Below are positions 50,638-60,171 of a DNA stretch of 64,000 bases, in pieces. The notes beneath the pieces were generated by a model. That model was given only the letters and a program-made list of their open reading frames with translations, was not told where the DNA came from and did no database searches. A program made the translations under genes and the position numbers. Numbering within the stretch: the stretch's first letter is position 1; each line of letters starts with the position of its first letter. The DNA is taken from contig NZ_CAEUHO010000001.1 in NCBI RefSeq assembly GCF_903181435.1, positions 2,232,001 through 2,296,000 of the forward strand. Reading direction: 5' to 3'. This stretch comes from Bacteroides acidifaciens. Lineage in GTDB: Bacteria; Bacteroidota; Bacteroidia; Bacteroidales; Bacteroidaceae.

Positions 50638-52725
50638 CTATTTCTTCGGTTTCGCTTTCTTTTCGGGGAATGAAAAACCGACATTGAACTGTTCGTCCAG
50701 CACAAGCGAAGCATCGAAAGCCTTGCCGTTCTTGCCCTTGAAGCCCTTGATTAGCCCGGTCTTGCGTTTCGTCACCAGTTCGACAATCTGCTTGTCGGTC
50801 AGTTGCTTGTCGCACTTGTTTCGGAATATGGTAAGCGTGCAGTCCACGTTGGAACACTTCGCCACTTTCGGGTAGAACAGGATGCGCCCGCTACCGCATT
50901 TCGGGCAGGGGCAGGTTTCACCAGTAGCGACAGATAGCTGCACCGATAGCAGTTCCGCCGTGATTTGCGTTGCGTACACCTCGATGCCCTTCCGGAACGT
51001 GTCGGCATCCATGCTTCCCGCTTCTATCTTGGAAAGGGCGGTTTCCCACATACCCGTCATTTCGACATCGGCAATCTTCTTGTCCTTGACAATCCCATAA
51101 ACGGCAAGCCCCTTGTCGGTAGGCACAAGGTTCTTCTTCTCACGCACGATGTACTGGCGGGCGAACAGCGTTTCGATAATCGCCGCACGGGTGGCGGGCG
51201 TGCCTATCCCGGCATCTTTCAGGCTGGCTTTCAGTTCGGCATCTTCCAGTTCCTTTCCGGCGTTCTCCATTGCCGCAAGCAGGCTGCTTTCCGTGTGCAG
51301 CGGTTTCGGCTTGGTCTGCTTCTCCAACAGTTCCACGTTGGAAATCGGCAGGCTTTCGCCCTCTTGAAGCGGTGGCAGGCTGGCGGCTTCTTCATCCCCG
51401 CACGTTTCCTGCTCGCCGAACACGGCACGCCAGCCTGCTACTTTCATCACAGACCCTTTTACCGTGAAGTCGGTATCTCCAGCCGACAATATGGCGGTGG
51501 TAACGTCTTTCACGCACTTGCCCGAAAAGGCTTCCAGCATACGCCCGGCTACCAGCTCGTAAACTGCCCGCTCGTCTTTGGTTAGTTCAACGGGCAGGTT
51601 CTCGGTAACGATTAAGGCGTGGTGGTCGGTCACTTTGCCGTCATTCACGCTGCGGCGGTTCAAGGGTGTGCCGTCCAGCCCGGCGGCATACCCGGCAAAG
51701 CGGGAGTATTGCCCTAACAGGGCGACACGCTCCGGCATTTCATCGAAAACGTCCTCCGATATATAGCGGCTTCCAGTTCTCGGATAGGACATCACTTTCT
51801 TTTCATACAGGCTTTGCGCTATGGATAGGGTCTTGTCAGCCGAAAAATTCAGCTTCGTGTTCGCTTCCTTTTGCAGCGTGGTAAGGTCGTACAGAAGCGG
51901 CGGTTCTTGGTTGGCTTCTTTCCTCTCAACGGATTTCACGGCAAGTTGTCCGGCATCCTTAACCCGTTGCAGGGCGGCTATGGCTTCGGGCTGCTGTTCC
52001 CACTTGGCGGTCGATTGGGCGGTGAAACTTATTCCCCCGCTGGCGGTATGGGCTTTGAGTTGCCAAAACTTGGCGGGTACGAAATTCTTGTTCTCCAAAT
52101 AGCGGCTGCATATCATCACGAGCGTGGGTGTCTGCACCCTGCCCAGCGAGAACACGCCCTGCCCGGCGGCTACGCTCAACGCTTGGGTGGCGTTTATCCC
52201 TATCAGCCAGTCCGCTTCGCTGCGGGACTTGGCAGAGAGGTAGAGGTTATCGTAACGCTCTCCCGGTTGCAGGTTTTCCAGCCCCTCACGGATTGCCTTG
52301 TCGGTAAGGCTGCTTATCCACAGGCGCACGAAAGGCTTGCGGCAGTTCAGGTAATGGAAGATATAGCGGAAGATTAGCTCACCCTCACGCCCGGCATCGG
52401 TGGCGACAATAATCCGGTCGCACTGGTCGAACACTTCCTTTATCACTTTCAACTGTTTCAACACGCCGGGGTCTGCCTTGTAACCTTTCTCCGCTTTCAC
52501 CTGACGGGGGATTAGCTGGAATTCGGGCGGCAGTATGGGCAGGCTCTCCCTGCGGAAGTTCGCCACGCCATAGGCTTCCGGCATGGCAAGCTGGATTAAG
52601 TGGCCGAACGCCCATGTCACCATATACCCGTTGCCGGAAAGATAACCGTCATTACGCTGGGTCGCCCCGATGATGCGGGCGATATCCTTTGCCACGCTGG
52701 GCTTCTCTGCTATCAATGCAATCAT
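50638..52725 (-). CDS. topB: DNA topoisomerase III
   Basis: 695 residues of a type IA topoisomerase. The TOPRIM domain is at the N-terminus (MIALIAEKPSVAKDIARII, with the acidic DAGREGELIF), the active-site Tyr is in KVMSYPRTGSRYI, and a zinc-binding C-terminus (CPCPKCGSGR ... CSNVDC) follows. Mobile-element topoisomerases of this type resolve DNA during transfer or replication. It is second in an operon after the DUF3945 gene (26-base gap). Confidence 0.95.
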   Translation of the reverse strand: MIALIAEKPSVAKDIARIIGATQRNDGYLSGNGYMVTWAFGHLIQLAMPEAYGVANFRRESLPILPPEFQLIPRQVKAEKGYKADPGVLKQLKVIKEVFDQCDRIIVATDAGREGELIFRYIFHYLNCRKPFVRLWISSLTDKAIREGLENLQPGERYDNLYLSAKSRSEADWLIGINATQALSVAAGQGVFSLGRVQTPTLVMICSRYLENKNFVPAKFWQLKAHTASGGISFTAQSTAKWEQQPEAIAALQRVKDAGQLAVKSVERKEANQEPPLLYDLTTLQKEANTKLNFSADKTLSIAQSLYEKKVMSYPRTGSRYISEDVFDEMPERVALLGQYSRFAGYAAGLDGTPLNRRSVNDGKVTDHHALIVTENLPVELTKDERAVYELVAGRMLEAFSGKCVKDVTTAILSAGDTDFTVKGSVMKVAGWRAVFGEQETCGDEEAASLPPLQEGESLPISNVELLEKQTKPKPLHTESSLLAAMENAGKELEDAELKASLKDAGIGTPATRAAIIETLFARQYIVREKKNLVPTDKGLAVYGIVKDKKIADVEMTGMWETALSKIEAGSMDADTFRKGIEVYATQITAELLSVQLSVATGETCPCPKCGSGRILFYPKVAKCSNVDCTLTIFRNKCDKQLTDKQIVELVTKRKTGLIKGFKGKNGKAFDASLVLDEQFNVGFSFPEKKAKPKK

Positions 52726-52751
52726 AATTCTTTACTTTTTAATGGTAGATA

Positions 52752-54068
52752 TTACATTTTCATTCCTTTGGACTTCTTGGGCTTGTCCGCTTTCAGGCTC
52801 TTGTCCTGCGCTTTCTCCTGCTTCTCTTTCTGCTTGGCGGTGGGCTTGTCCTGACCCTGTTTCAGCGGCTCTTTGCCCTGTTTGGTGGCTTCGTTGGTCT
52901 TGCCCTCTGAATTGACTGCTACCTGTGTCCGGCTCTCGGCGGCGGGGGTAACGTCTTTCGGCTGCACCTTGTCGGGGGATTTGCCCTGTGCGCCGGGCTG
53001 CACATGACCGTTGAACTCAACGCCCTTGCCGTCCTTTATTCCGGCTACCTGCTGCTCTGCGGGCTGTTGTCCCTGCTGCAAGAACTGGACGGCAGACCTC
53101 GGCAGGAACTCCAAGCCACGCTCCACTGCGCTGACCTGCAAATAGGCACTGCGCTTCGTGCCGTCCCTGAATTGCAGGTTTTCCATTTTCACCGCTTGCC
53201 CGGCTTCAAAGGCGGCTTTCTGCTCCGGGCTGACTTGCACGCCGCAAATGGTGTCGGGACATTTCCACTTGTCAGCCCGCATATACTCCAGTTCGTGCGT
53301 GTACCTGTCCCGGCTGACGAACACGGGGATTTGCTCGCCGTTTTTCGGGTCTTGGATTTCAGCGATGCCGCCCAAGTTGCCAGTGCCTTGCAAGTTGCCC
53401 TGTTCCTGCTTGGTAAACCCGTGTTCGTGGAACGGGCGTTGCAACAGTTTCTCGTCCTGCTGCACGCCGTGCAGCTTGGGTACTACCGTGCCGTCCTTAG
53501 CCTGATAGAAAGAGAGCTTGACATCGGTAGGTTTGAGGTAGAAGCCGCCCACCGTCCCCGAAACGGTGTAAGTGTTGCGGGACTTGTAGCCACGCATCAC
53601 CCGGTCGAAGTCCTTCGTGTTTTTCAGGGTGTCGGCGGTGATGCCGACTTTCTTCAGGTTCTCCCAGTCGATTTTTGCCGGGTCGAAGCGGTAGCCCTGC
53701 TTGAACTCGTGGAAGTCGGGCTTCGGAACTCGAAGCATTTCAGCCCGCTTGTCACCCTCCGGCGTGGGGTTGCGGTGGTTGTCCTCGATTGCCTTTGCGT
53801 CCCGCTCCGCTTCGGAAGCCTTGACGCTGAACAGTTCCAGCCCGGAAGTGTCCTGAAACTTGCGGAAGAAATTGGAAATGAAGTTGCTGAACACATCGCT
53901 GTTCTTGTCCACCTGCATGAACTCGCCGCCGTGTGTCGGCGGCACGGTCTGCAAATTGCCCTCCTTGTCGATACCCTTAACGGCACTCACCTTGCCCTGC
54001 TGTTTATCCAAGACCAGCAGCACGTCTTTTTCCTGCCCCTCTATGGGCGGGGTCATTCTGTTTGCCAT
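52752..54068 (-). CDS. DUF3945/DUF4099-type element protein
   Basis: 438 residues. After a start VLLVLDKQQGKVSAVKGIDK come DUF3945-like units (GYKSRNTYTVSGTVGGFYLK, VSRDRYTHELEYMRADKW). A low-complexity Gln/Lys-rich tail ends in a run of Lys. It is always encoded next to topoisomerase in Bacteroides integrative elements; its role is unknown, presumably DNA processing. Confidence 0.8.
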   Translation of the reverse strand: MANRMTPPIEGQEKDVLLVLDKQQGKVSAVKGIDKEGNLQTVPPTHGGEFMQVDKNSDVFSNFISNFFRKFQDTSGLELFSVKASEAERDAKAIEDNHRNPTPEGDKRAEMLRVPKPDFHEFKQGYRFDPAKIDWENLKKVGITADTLKNTKDFDRVMRGYKSRNTYTVSGTVGGFYLKPTDVKLSFYQAKDGTVVPKLHGVQQDEKLLQRPFHEHGFTKQEQGNLQGTGNLGGIAEIQDPKNGEQIPVFVSRDRYTHELEYMRADKWKCPDTICGVQVSPEQKAAFEAGQAVKMENLQFRDGTKRSAYLQVSAVERGLEFLPRSAVQFLQQGQQPAEQQVAGIKDGKGVEFNGHVQPGAQGKSPDKVQPKDVTPAAESRTQVAVNSEGKTNEATKQGKEPLKQGQDKPTAKQKEKQEKAQDKSLKADKPKKSKGMKM

Positions 54069-54069
54069 A

Positions 54070-54089
54070 AATAATTGGAATTTTAGTGG
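54070..54089. repeat. Inverted repeat flanking the topB operon, right copy
   Basis: AATAATTGGAATTTTAGTGG is the reverse complement of 50571-50590 except for one base. It lies just before the start codon of the DUF3945 gene. Confidence 0.6.
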
Positions 54090-54094
54090 TTACG

Positions 54095-54418
54095 GGAATA
54101 GTCCCGTCCAAAGGTAGCGACTAAATATACTATATTTGGATAGGCGACAAGGGATGTCCGAATTTGTCCTGCGGTGTCTGAAATTGTCCGGGTACGGTAA
54201 TTACTGCGAACATTATTCGCAGAATTTAGAATATCACCAGCAAAATATTCATTATGTTTTTACATGGTAATTATATCACACTATCTTTGTAAATAAAATC
54301 AAGGAACATAAATATGGCTTCATTCAGAAAAGAGATACTTGGGCAGATTGAACGGATAGATACTGGGCGTATATTCAGGTTCCGGGATTTGTCGTTTGAA
54401 ACGGAAAAGACTGTCTGA
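54095..54418 (+). repeat. Direct duplication of the abiE 5' region, left copy, with abiEi fragment
   Basis: 54095-54205 matches about 55975-56070 (shared GTAGCGACTAAA, CGAATTTGTCCTGCGG, TCCGGGT stretches). 54254-54416 matches 56312-56472, including the TATCTTTG promoter (54282-54289) and the first 33 codons of abiEi (MASFRKEILGQIERIDTGRI from 54314). The fragment then stops at a TGA. The copies flank the 54.42-55.95 kb cargo. Confidence 0.8.
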
Positions 54419-54435
54419 AATATCATTTTCTTTTG

Positions 54436-54443
54436 TACCTTTG
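54436..54443 (+). promoter_or_regulatory. -7 box upstream of the Crp-type gene
   Basis: TACCTTTG, right after the truncated abiEi copy and about 100 bases before the Crp-type start codon. Confidence 0.45.
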
Positions 54444-54542
54444 CATCCGCAGAAAACAAAAGAAAATCAACTATTTAGTGTAATTACCCGGTTGCGGTAA
54501 CTAAATCGGGATAAAACCTCTAAACATTTCTCTTATATACAA

Positions 54543-55127
54543 ATGATAGCCGAATTCAATTCATATATGAGTAACATAGACATAGATTTCTTCAAGGAGT
54601 TGTGTCTGAAACATGGAGAGTTACGACATTATAAAAAGAATGAGTTTATTCTCCATGAAGGTGATGCCTGTTCTTTCTTCGGGTTTATCTTGTCAGGTGT
54701 AGTCAAATACAGTTGCACCAACCGGACAGAAAACAAGCCGTATAATGTCGGTTTTTCCTTTTCAAATGAATTTATAGCCGATTATCCCACTTGCTTATAT
54801 GGCATGAAATCAGAATTGAATATACAGGCGATAATCCCGTGCGAGATTTACATCTGTTCTTCTGCATTCTTACAGCAAAAATTCGAGGAGAACAAAGAAA
54901 GCCAACAGATAGCCCGTATCGCAGCCGAACAGATGTATTTCCAATCATATTCACGTTATTTGGATTTATTCAGATTCACACCGGAAGAGCGTTACCTCCA
55001 ACTTTTAAAAAAATGCCCTGCAATCCTCCAAATGGTATCACTAAAAGAAATAGCATCCTACCTCAAAATTACACCCGTACACATGAGCCGAATAAGACGC
55101 AAGCAAAGCTTTGACAACAAAAAATAA
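54543..55127 (+). CDS. Crp/Fnr-family transcriptional regulator
   Basis: 194 residues. An N-terminal cyclic-nucleotide-binding-type barrel (YKKNEFILHEGDACSFFGFI ... SGVVKYSCT) and a C-terminal helix-turn-helix (MVSLKEIASYLKITPVHMSRI). It has no conserved cAMP-contact Arg that I can point to, and belongs to the effector-diverse Bacteroidetes Crp group. It is AT-rich and sits in an insert bounded by duplicated abiE sequence. Confidence 0.8.
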   Translation: MIAEFNSYMSNIDIDFFKELCLKHGELRHYKKNEFILHEGDACSFFGFILSGVVKYSCTNRTENKPYNVGFSFSNEFIADYPTCLYGMKSELNIQAIIPCEIYICSSAFLQQKFEENKESQQIARIAAEQMYFQSYSRYLDLFRFTPEERYLQLLKKCPAILQMVSLKEIASYLKITPVHMSRIRRKQSFDNKK

Positions 55128-55281
55128 ACATAGGTTTAGAAATTTGCATTCATAACAATATTCCAAGAGCGTCTTAATTTGCCAAAGGATTCTTCTTTTT
55201 ATCTTTGTCTTATCTTTGGTTGGTTCAACGAAGAAACAAAATAAAGATTGAATGAGTTAAACAAGAGATAAAAAAGAGAAT

Positions 55282-55692
55282 ATGAAAACAAAAGAAATTC
55301 TTGGAATATTTATGCTATTCCTATGTACATTCAGTTTTATAAGCTGCGATGATGATAATGAACAGACAAATGAATTAACCCCCGAAGCACTTTATCAGAC
55401 TTCATGGCGTGGAACAGGGCATTGTGAGGCTTGGACAGTACAAAATATGGGGGTCGGTATGCAATTTATAGATACTCGGAAAGGAAAAGTAAATTGGGAA
55501 GGTTACGATGAAATTGATATTACTTATACAATAGAAGGGAAATATATCACCTTTAATAGCAATGCTTTATATTTGGGTGGAGCCCCTTGGATTATCAAAA
55601 GCTATACCCAAAAACATATAACCATTATACAGAATGAAATTAGTCCGGATAAAGAGAAAGTAGCTACAATTGAATTAGAGAAAATAGATTAA
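55282..55692 (+). CDS. Small lipoprotein of unknown function
   Basis: 136 residues. The signal peptide IFMLFLCTFSFISC ends in a lipobox Cys and is followed by acidic DDDNEQ, which resembles the Bacteroides lipoprotein surface-export signal (inference). The mature part is a small beta-rich domain (WRGTGHCEAWT at its start), of the lipocalin-like or DUF4923-like kind by appearance only. It follows the Crp-type regulator and precedes a small membrane protein. Confidence 0.65.
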   Translation: MKTKEILGIFMLFLCTFSFISCDDDNEQTNELTPEALYQTSWRGTGHCEAWTVQNMGVGMQFIDTRKGKVNWEGYDEIDITYTIEGKYITFNSNALYLGGAPWIIKSYTQKHITIIQNEISPDKEKVATIELEKID

Positions 55693-55720
55693 ACTGAACC
55701 ATGGGAACATTAAAAGTAAT

Positions 55721-55933
55721 ATGAAACTGAAATATATATTGAATGTTATACTATTTGTTTTGGCATTATCTTTTTTGTCTATGTGTATATTTAAGACTAC
55801 AGAGTTAAGTTTAAAATGTATGCAATTTGCTGTATCTATCTCTTGTATAGGAGCAATGTTTTCTACAAAAAGATATAGATACATATTTGCATCTATTGCT
55901 TTAATCATTATAGGAATATCTTTTTCACTTTAA
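55721..55933 (+). CDS. Small membrane protein
   Basis: 70 residues with two transmembrane segments (ILNVILFVLALSFLSMCIF and YIFASIALIIIGISFSL) separated by a short polar region. No family recognised. It is 28 bases after the lipoprotein gene and probably co-transcribed. Confidence 0.5.
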   Translation: MKLKYILNVILFVLALSFLSMCIFKTTELSLKCMQFAVSISCIGAMFSTKRYRYIFASIALIIIGISFSL

Positions 55934-55974
55934 ATGTCCATAATAACGATAATGATTTGATTATTGAATGGTAT

Positions 55975-56373
55975 AATAATAGTCCAGTCTACAGATAGCG
56001 ACTAAAAACGGGGGCAAGGGATGCCCGAATTTGTCCTGCGGAGCTTGAAATTATCCGGGTGCGGTAAATCTCCAACTGTTGGTTGGAGATTTAAAACGGG
56101 TACAGACCGAAGTTAATCGCTTGCTTTAAACGAGCCATTTGTGAGCCATTTGTATATATTGTTTTCGGCTTATAATCAACAGTTTTACAAAAATCGCATT
56201 ATACTTGTGAGCCATTTGTGAAGCGTTTGGCAAGCCTTTGATTGAGTTTCCGTTATTCTTCTATTATCAGGTGACACGACAAAAAGAAAACATCTTCGGC
56301 AAAATCTTTGTTATGTTTTTGCAGGTGATTACATAATATACTATCTTTGCATATAGAAACAAAGGACATAAAT
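55975..56373 (+). repeat. Direct duplication of the abiE 5' region, right copy
   Basis: Holds the second copy of the 54.1-54.3 kb sequence upstream of intact abiEi, with TATCTTTG at 56342-56349 as promoter. Between 56071 and 56290 it contains extra sequence not in the left copy, with GTGAGCCATTTGT-type short repeats near 56130-56220. Confidence 0.7.
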
Positions 56374-57075
56374 ATGGCTTCATTCAGGAAAGAGATACTT
56401 GGGCAGATTGAACGGATAGATACCGGGCGTATATTCACGTTCCGGGATTTATCGTTTGAAACGGAAAAGACCGCCAATGTTGCGGTGCTGCTCTCCGAAC
56501 AGAGCCGCAAAGGGGTACTGGTACGGGTTGAAAAGGGGGCGTACTACCGTCCCAAGAAATCAGTGCTGGGGCTGGGAAAGTTGCCTGTCTATCAGGATGA
56601 ACAGTTCCGCTACCTGACTGAAAAACTGAACGGCTATATCACGGGGGCTTACATCTATAACAAAATGGGACTGACCGAACAGGTTGCCACAACCATAACG
56701 ATAGCCACTCCTAACCCGGTTCGCCGTTTCCGTTTCAAGAACTTGGATATAGAGTGCGTGAAAGCCTACTGCATGGACTACCCGGATGAAAGCCTTGTCC
56801 CGTACTTGCGGCTGCTCGATGCGATAAAGGACATGAAGCGCATACCCGGAACAACCGGGCAGGACATCTACAACCGGGTCAAAAGCCAATATTTCAACGG
56901 GTACAGCCTGCCGGAACTGGAAAAAATCGTATCTTTGGCGAAAAGTTACCCGCCACGTGTCAGAAAGGTGGTGGCGGATATACTGGGCGACATCAGACAA
57001 ACCGTGTTGCAAACAGAAATGGCAAAGACCATTCTTCCCACGACACGGTTCAACTTGGATTATAAAACGGCATAG
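56374..57075 (+). CDS. abiEi: AbiEi-type antitoxin of type IV toxin-antitoxin system
   Basis: 233 residues from MASFRKEILGQIERIDTGRI (ATG 56374, 25 bases after the promoter). The N-terminal winged helix is typical of AbiEi/DUF6088 antitoxins that repress their own promoter (FETEKTANVAVLLSEQSRKG then VLVRVEKGAYYRP). It is followed 9 bases later by the nucleotidyltransferase toxin gene. The 5' part is duplicated at 54314. Confidence 0.85.
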   Translation: MASFRKEILGQIERIDTGRIFTFRDLSFETEKTANVAVLLSEQSRKGVLVRVEKGAYYRPKKSVLGLGKLPVYQDEQFRYLTEKLNGYITGAYIYNKMGLTEQVATTITIATPNPVRRFRFKNLDIECVKAYCMDYPDESLVPYLRLLDAIKDMKRIPGTTGQDIYNRVKSQYFNGYSLPELEKIVSLAKSYPPRVRKVVADILGDIRQTVLQTEMAKTILPTTRFNLDYKTA

Positions 57076-57084
57076 GACAGAAAT

Positions 57085-58101
57085 ATGAATTTACATTCGG
57101 ACAAGGAAGCGTTCAAGGAAATCATCGCACTGGCGGCTGAACATTTCGGCTACGAGCAGTCGCACGTGGAAAAGGATTACTGGGTATCGAAGATACTGCG
57201 GGATATTTCCATGTCCGAATATGCGGATAAGACCTACTTCAAAGGCGGAACTTCACTTTCCAAAGCCTACGGGCTGATAGAACGTTTCTCGGAAGATTTG
57301 GACTTGTTCGTGTTCACGGGTGATAAAGGTGCGTCCAAGCAGGCAGAAAAGACATTGAACAAGAAACTTTCCAAATACATAGCCGAACTCAATAGTGACA
57401 TATACAAGGAAGATTTGTCGGAAACGGGCGGTAATTACCGTAAACTGTATTTCTCGTATGACAATGTATTTCAAGGCGTGGGACTGAAAGAACATTTGGA
57501 AGTAGAGATAAAATCCTGTGACCTGCCGGACAAAAAACTGATGTTCTACCCGGCGGACAAGCGGGTTATCAAACCGATTGTAACCGCCTTTCTTGAAAGC
57601 ATCGGGCAAGAGGAACTGATAAGCACCTACGGGCTGGAAAGTTTTGAAACGCAGTGTATCAACCCCCGAAAGACTATCTGCGACAAGGTTTCAAGGCTGG
57701 TAAAGCTGTCTTACAATGAGGATGCAGCCGCACTGTTGGCAAAGCATATCCGTGACGTTTACGACTTGTCGGCACTCTACCACAATCAGGAATATAACGA
57801 TTACCTACATTCGGAAGATTTCTTGGATGCCATGTACCGGGTGACGATAGAGGACGGACTAAATAAAAACTCCCGTTCGCACTTGTCGCTGGCTGATGCA
57901 CCGATATTCAAGGATGCCGAAGCGGTCATGGCGTTACCCGAAGTGGCTACGGCGTACACTACCGATTTGAAGAAACTGACTTTTGACAAAAGCAAGATGC
58001 CGCCGATAGGCAAGGCTGTGGAAGCATTGAAGAACCTGCACGAAATATTAGTGCGTTTTGAAGCCTACCGCACCAAAAAGCAAAATGAAGAACAACCGTA
58101 A
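57085..58101 (+). CDS. abiEii: AbiEii/AbiGii-type nucleotidyltransferase toxin
   Basis: 338 residues. KDYWVSKILRDI, then FKGGTSLSKAYGLIERFSED and LDLFVFTG give the conserved GGT(S)LSK and SEDLDL motifs of AbiEii nucleotidyltransferases. With AbiEi it forms a type IV toxin-antitoxin pair that aborts phage infection and stabilises elements. It converges on mobC, with 43 bases between. Confidence 0.9.
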   Translation: MNLHSDKEAFKEIIALAAEHFGYEQSHVEKDYWVSKILRDISMSEYADKTYFKGGTSLSKAYGLIERFSEDLDLFVFTGDKGASKQAEKTLNKKLSKYIAELNSDIYKEDLSETGGNYRKLYFSYDNVFQGVGLKEHLEVEIKSCDLPDKKLMFYPADKRVIKPIVTAFLESIGQEELISTYGLESFETQCINPRKTICDKVSRLVKLSYNEDAAALLAKHIRDVYDLSALYHNQEYNDYLHSEDFLDAMYRVTIEDGLNKNSRSHLSLADAPIFKDAEAVMALPEVATAYTTDLKKLTFDKSKMPPIGKAVEALKNLHEILVRFEAYRTKKQNEEQP

Positions 58102-58144
58102 AGCTACATCGGCTGTTCTTCACTCCATACATTATTATATATAG

Positions 58145-60154
58145 CTATTCTTCCTCCTTAATCAAGTGGCATAACTCCGGGTCGTTCTTAATCCGGGTTA
58201 TCTCGTTCTCGACTATCTGCCTGACTTCCTGACGGATGCGGTCATAGTTGGCTTGTATCTCCTCCTGCATCCGGTCGTTGCCGTCCTTGTCGGTGAAGTC
58301 GATAATCTGCGGCAACTTCACGTAACGGGCGGTTTCCCGCTTCACCTTTTCATTGTCCACCACGATTTCACAGTGGAAAATCTTCTGCTCTATCCGTTCA
58401 TCGAAATTGTCCGCTACTGCCCCCACGAACATACCTTGCGTGAGGTTGGATATTTTGCTGGCGGGTATCAGGCTGTCCATTTGGGTGCTTATCGAGGTGG
58501 ATTTTTCCCGTTGGTTGATTGTCATGCTCTGCCGTTTCTGCAACACCTTTCCGAAACGCTCCGACAGGATTTTCGCCGTTTCACCGACTACCTGACCGCT
58601 GAACACGTTACCCACAGTATTTTGGATTACACGGCTTTCCTTGTCCCCATAGTCACGGGTAAGTTGACTGTAATCCTGAAAGCCTAACAGAACCGCAACC
58701 TTGTTGCTTCGGGCGGTCGCAATCAGGTTGTCAAGCCCACGAAAATAAATCGTTGGCAGCTCGTCTATTATCACCGAACTTTTAAGCTGACCTTTCTTGT
58801 TTATCAGCTTCACGATACGGGAATTATATAATCCCAGTGCTGCCGAGTAGATATTTTGGCGGTCAGGATTGTTGCCGACAACCAGTATTTTAGGCTCTTT
58901 CGGGTTGTTGATGTCAAGTGAAAAATCATCACCCGTCATTACCCAGTAAAGGGCGGGTGAAATCATTCTTGAAAGCGGGATTTTCGCACTGGCAATCTGC
59001 CCCTGCAACTGCTCTTGAGCGTCTGATTCCCAAGCATCTACGAATGGGGAAAGGTAGTTTTCCAGTTCGGGGTAGCTGCGCAAAATGGTGAATACATCGG
59101 CGTATTTCTTATTTAGCAGTTCAATGGCATGGGGGAACGTGCAATACCTGCCGCCTTGATAGATACGGAGATACCAAATTATAGCCGCCAAAAGGATAAT
59201 CGGACTTTCCACGAAGAAATCGCCCTGCTTGCTTATCCAACTTCGATTGAGGTTAAGCATTATCGTGTAGCTTGCTTCGTAGGCATCCGCAATGTCCGAC
59301 ATGAAGCTGGCATTTATCGGGTTGCATCGGTGGCTCTTGCGTGGGTCGTCAAAATTGATAACGTAAAATTTCGGCTTAACCTTGTAGCCGTCCAAGTGGT
59401 TAAGTAAATGATTGTAAGCGATTTCCGAAAGGTCAGGAAACTTATAATCATACAGGTAGAGCGCAAAACCTTTCTCGATTTGCTGTTTTATGTAATTATT
59501 TACTACTGCGTATGACTTCCCGCTGCCCGGCGTTCCTAACACGATGCTCGCACGAAAAACGTTTACAACGTTAATATAGCCATTGTTCCACTTCTTCTTA
59601 TAGTAGAACCGGGTAGGCAGATTTACAGAATACTCGTTCTCGATAAGCCTTGTTTCCTGCTGGAAACTTTCGTTCTCGGTATTAAAGACATCATCCATGA
59701 GGTTGTTTTTCAACAACCGGGACATCCACGTACCCGCCATGAGCATACAGATATAGCCCACCGAAAGCGTGGCGATATAAAACACGGCATCCGCCGTATG
59801 TGGCAGCGGAAGTTCCAGCAGCCACCAGTTCAGGAAAAACAACACGACACCCGCCGCAAGGCTGCAATGTATCTTCGTCCACGTTATCTTTTCCTCTTTC
59901 ACGCCCTTAGTGCCGATGCACGACAGGGCGAGGAACACCACCGCAAAAAGTTTTGTCCAAAGAACGGACGAGAACAGCCCGGTGGTGCGCTGGAAGTTCC
60001 ACAGTATCTTGTCTATCACTTCAAAGGTCACTCCCCATTCTTTCAGGGTGGAGTAACAGAACCAGTACACGTTTATTCCCACGAATAGAATACTGACAGC
60101 CCGCATAAAGTCCATGACCCTTGCAAGCCCTCTCAAATCATCCTCTTGCTGCAT
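58145..60154 (-). CDS. mobC: Type IV coupling protein MobC (TraG/VirD4-like)
   Basis: 669 residues. Four N-terminal transmembrane segments (about 17-33, 66-80, 98-112, 123-141) precede the ATPase: Walker A VLGTPGSGKSYAV (GTPGSGKS at 207-214) and Walker B-like VIIDELPTIYFRGL, then VLLGFQDYSQLTRDYG. It couples the relaxosome to a mating pore. It is the last gene of the mobA-mobB-mobC run. No mating-pore (tra) genes are seen before the window end. Confidence 0.92.
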   Translation of the reverse strand: MQQEDDLRGLARVMDFMRAVSILFVGINVYWFCYSTLKEWGVTFEVIDKILWNFQRTTGLFSSVLWTKLFAVVFLALSCIGTKGVKEEKITWTKIHCSLAAGVVLFFLNWWLLELPLPHTADAVFYIATLSVGYICMLMAGTWMSRLLKNNLMDDVFNTENESFQQETRLIENEYSVNLPTRFYYKKKWNNGYINVVNVFRASIVLGTPGSGKSYAVVNNYIKQQIEKGFALYLYDYKFPDLSEIAYNHLLNHLDGYKVKPKFYVINFDDPRKSHRCNPINASFMSDIADAYEASYTIMLNLNRSWISKQGDFFVESPIILLAAIIWYLRIYQGGRYCTFPHAIELLNKKYADVFTILRSYPELENYLSPFVDAWESDAQEQLQGQIASAKIPLSRMISPALYWVMTGDDFSLDINNPKEPKILVVGNNPDRQNIYSAALGLYNSRIVKLINKKGQLKSSVIIDELPTIYFRGLDNLIATARSNKVAVLLGFQDYSQLTRDYGDKESRVIQNTVGNVFSGQVVGETAKILSERFGKVLQKRQSMTINQREKSTSISTQMDSLIPASKISNLTQGMFVGAVADNFDERIEQKIFHCEIVVDNEKVKRETARYVKLPQIIDFTDKDGNDRMQEEIQANYDRIRQEVRQIVENEITRIKNDPELCHLIKEEE

Positions 60155-60171
60155 AATTGTATGTTTTTAAG

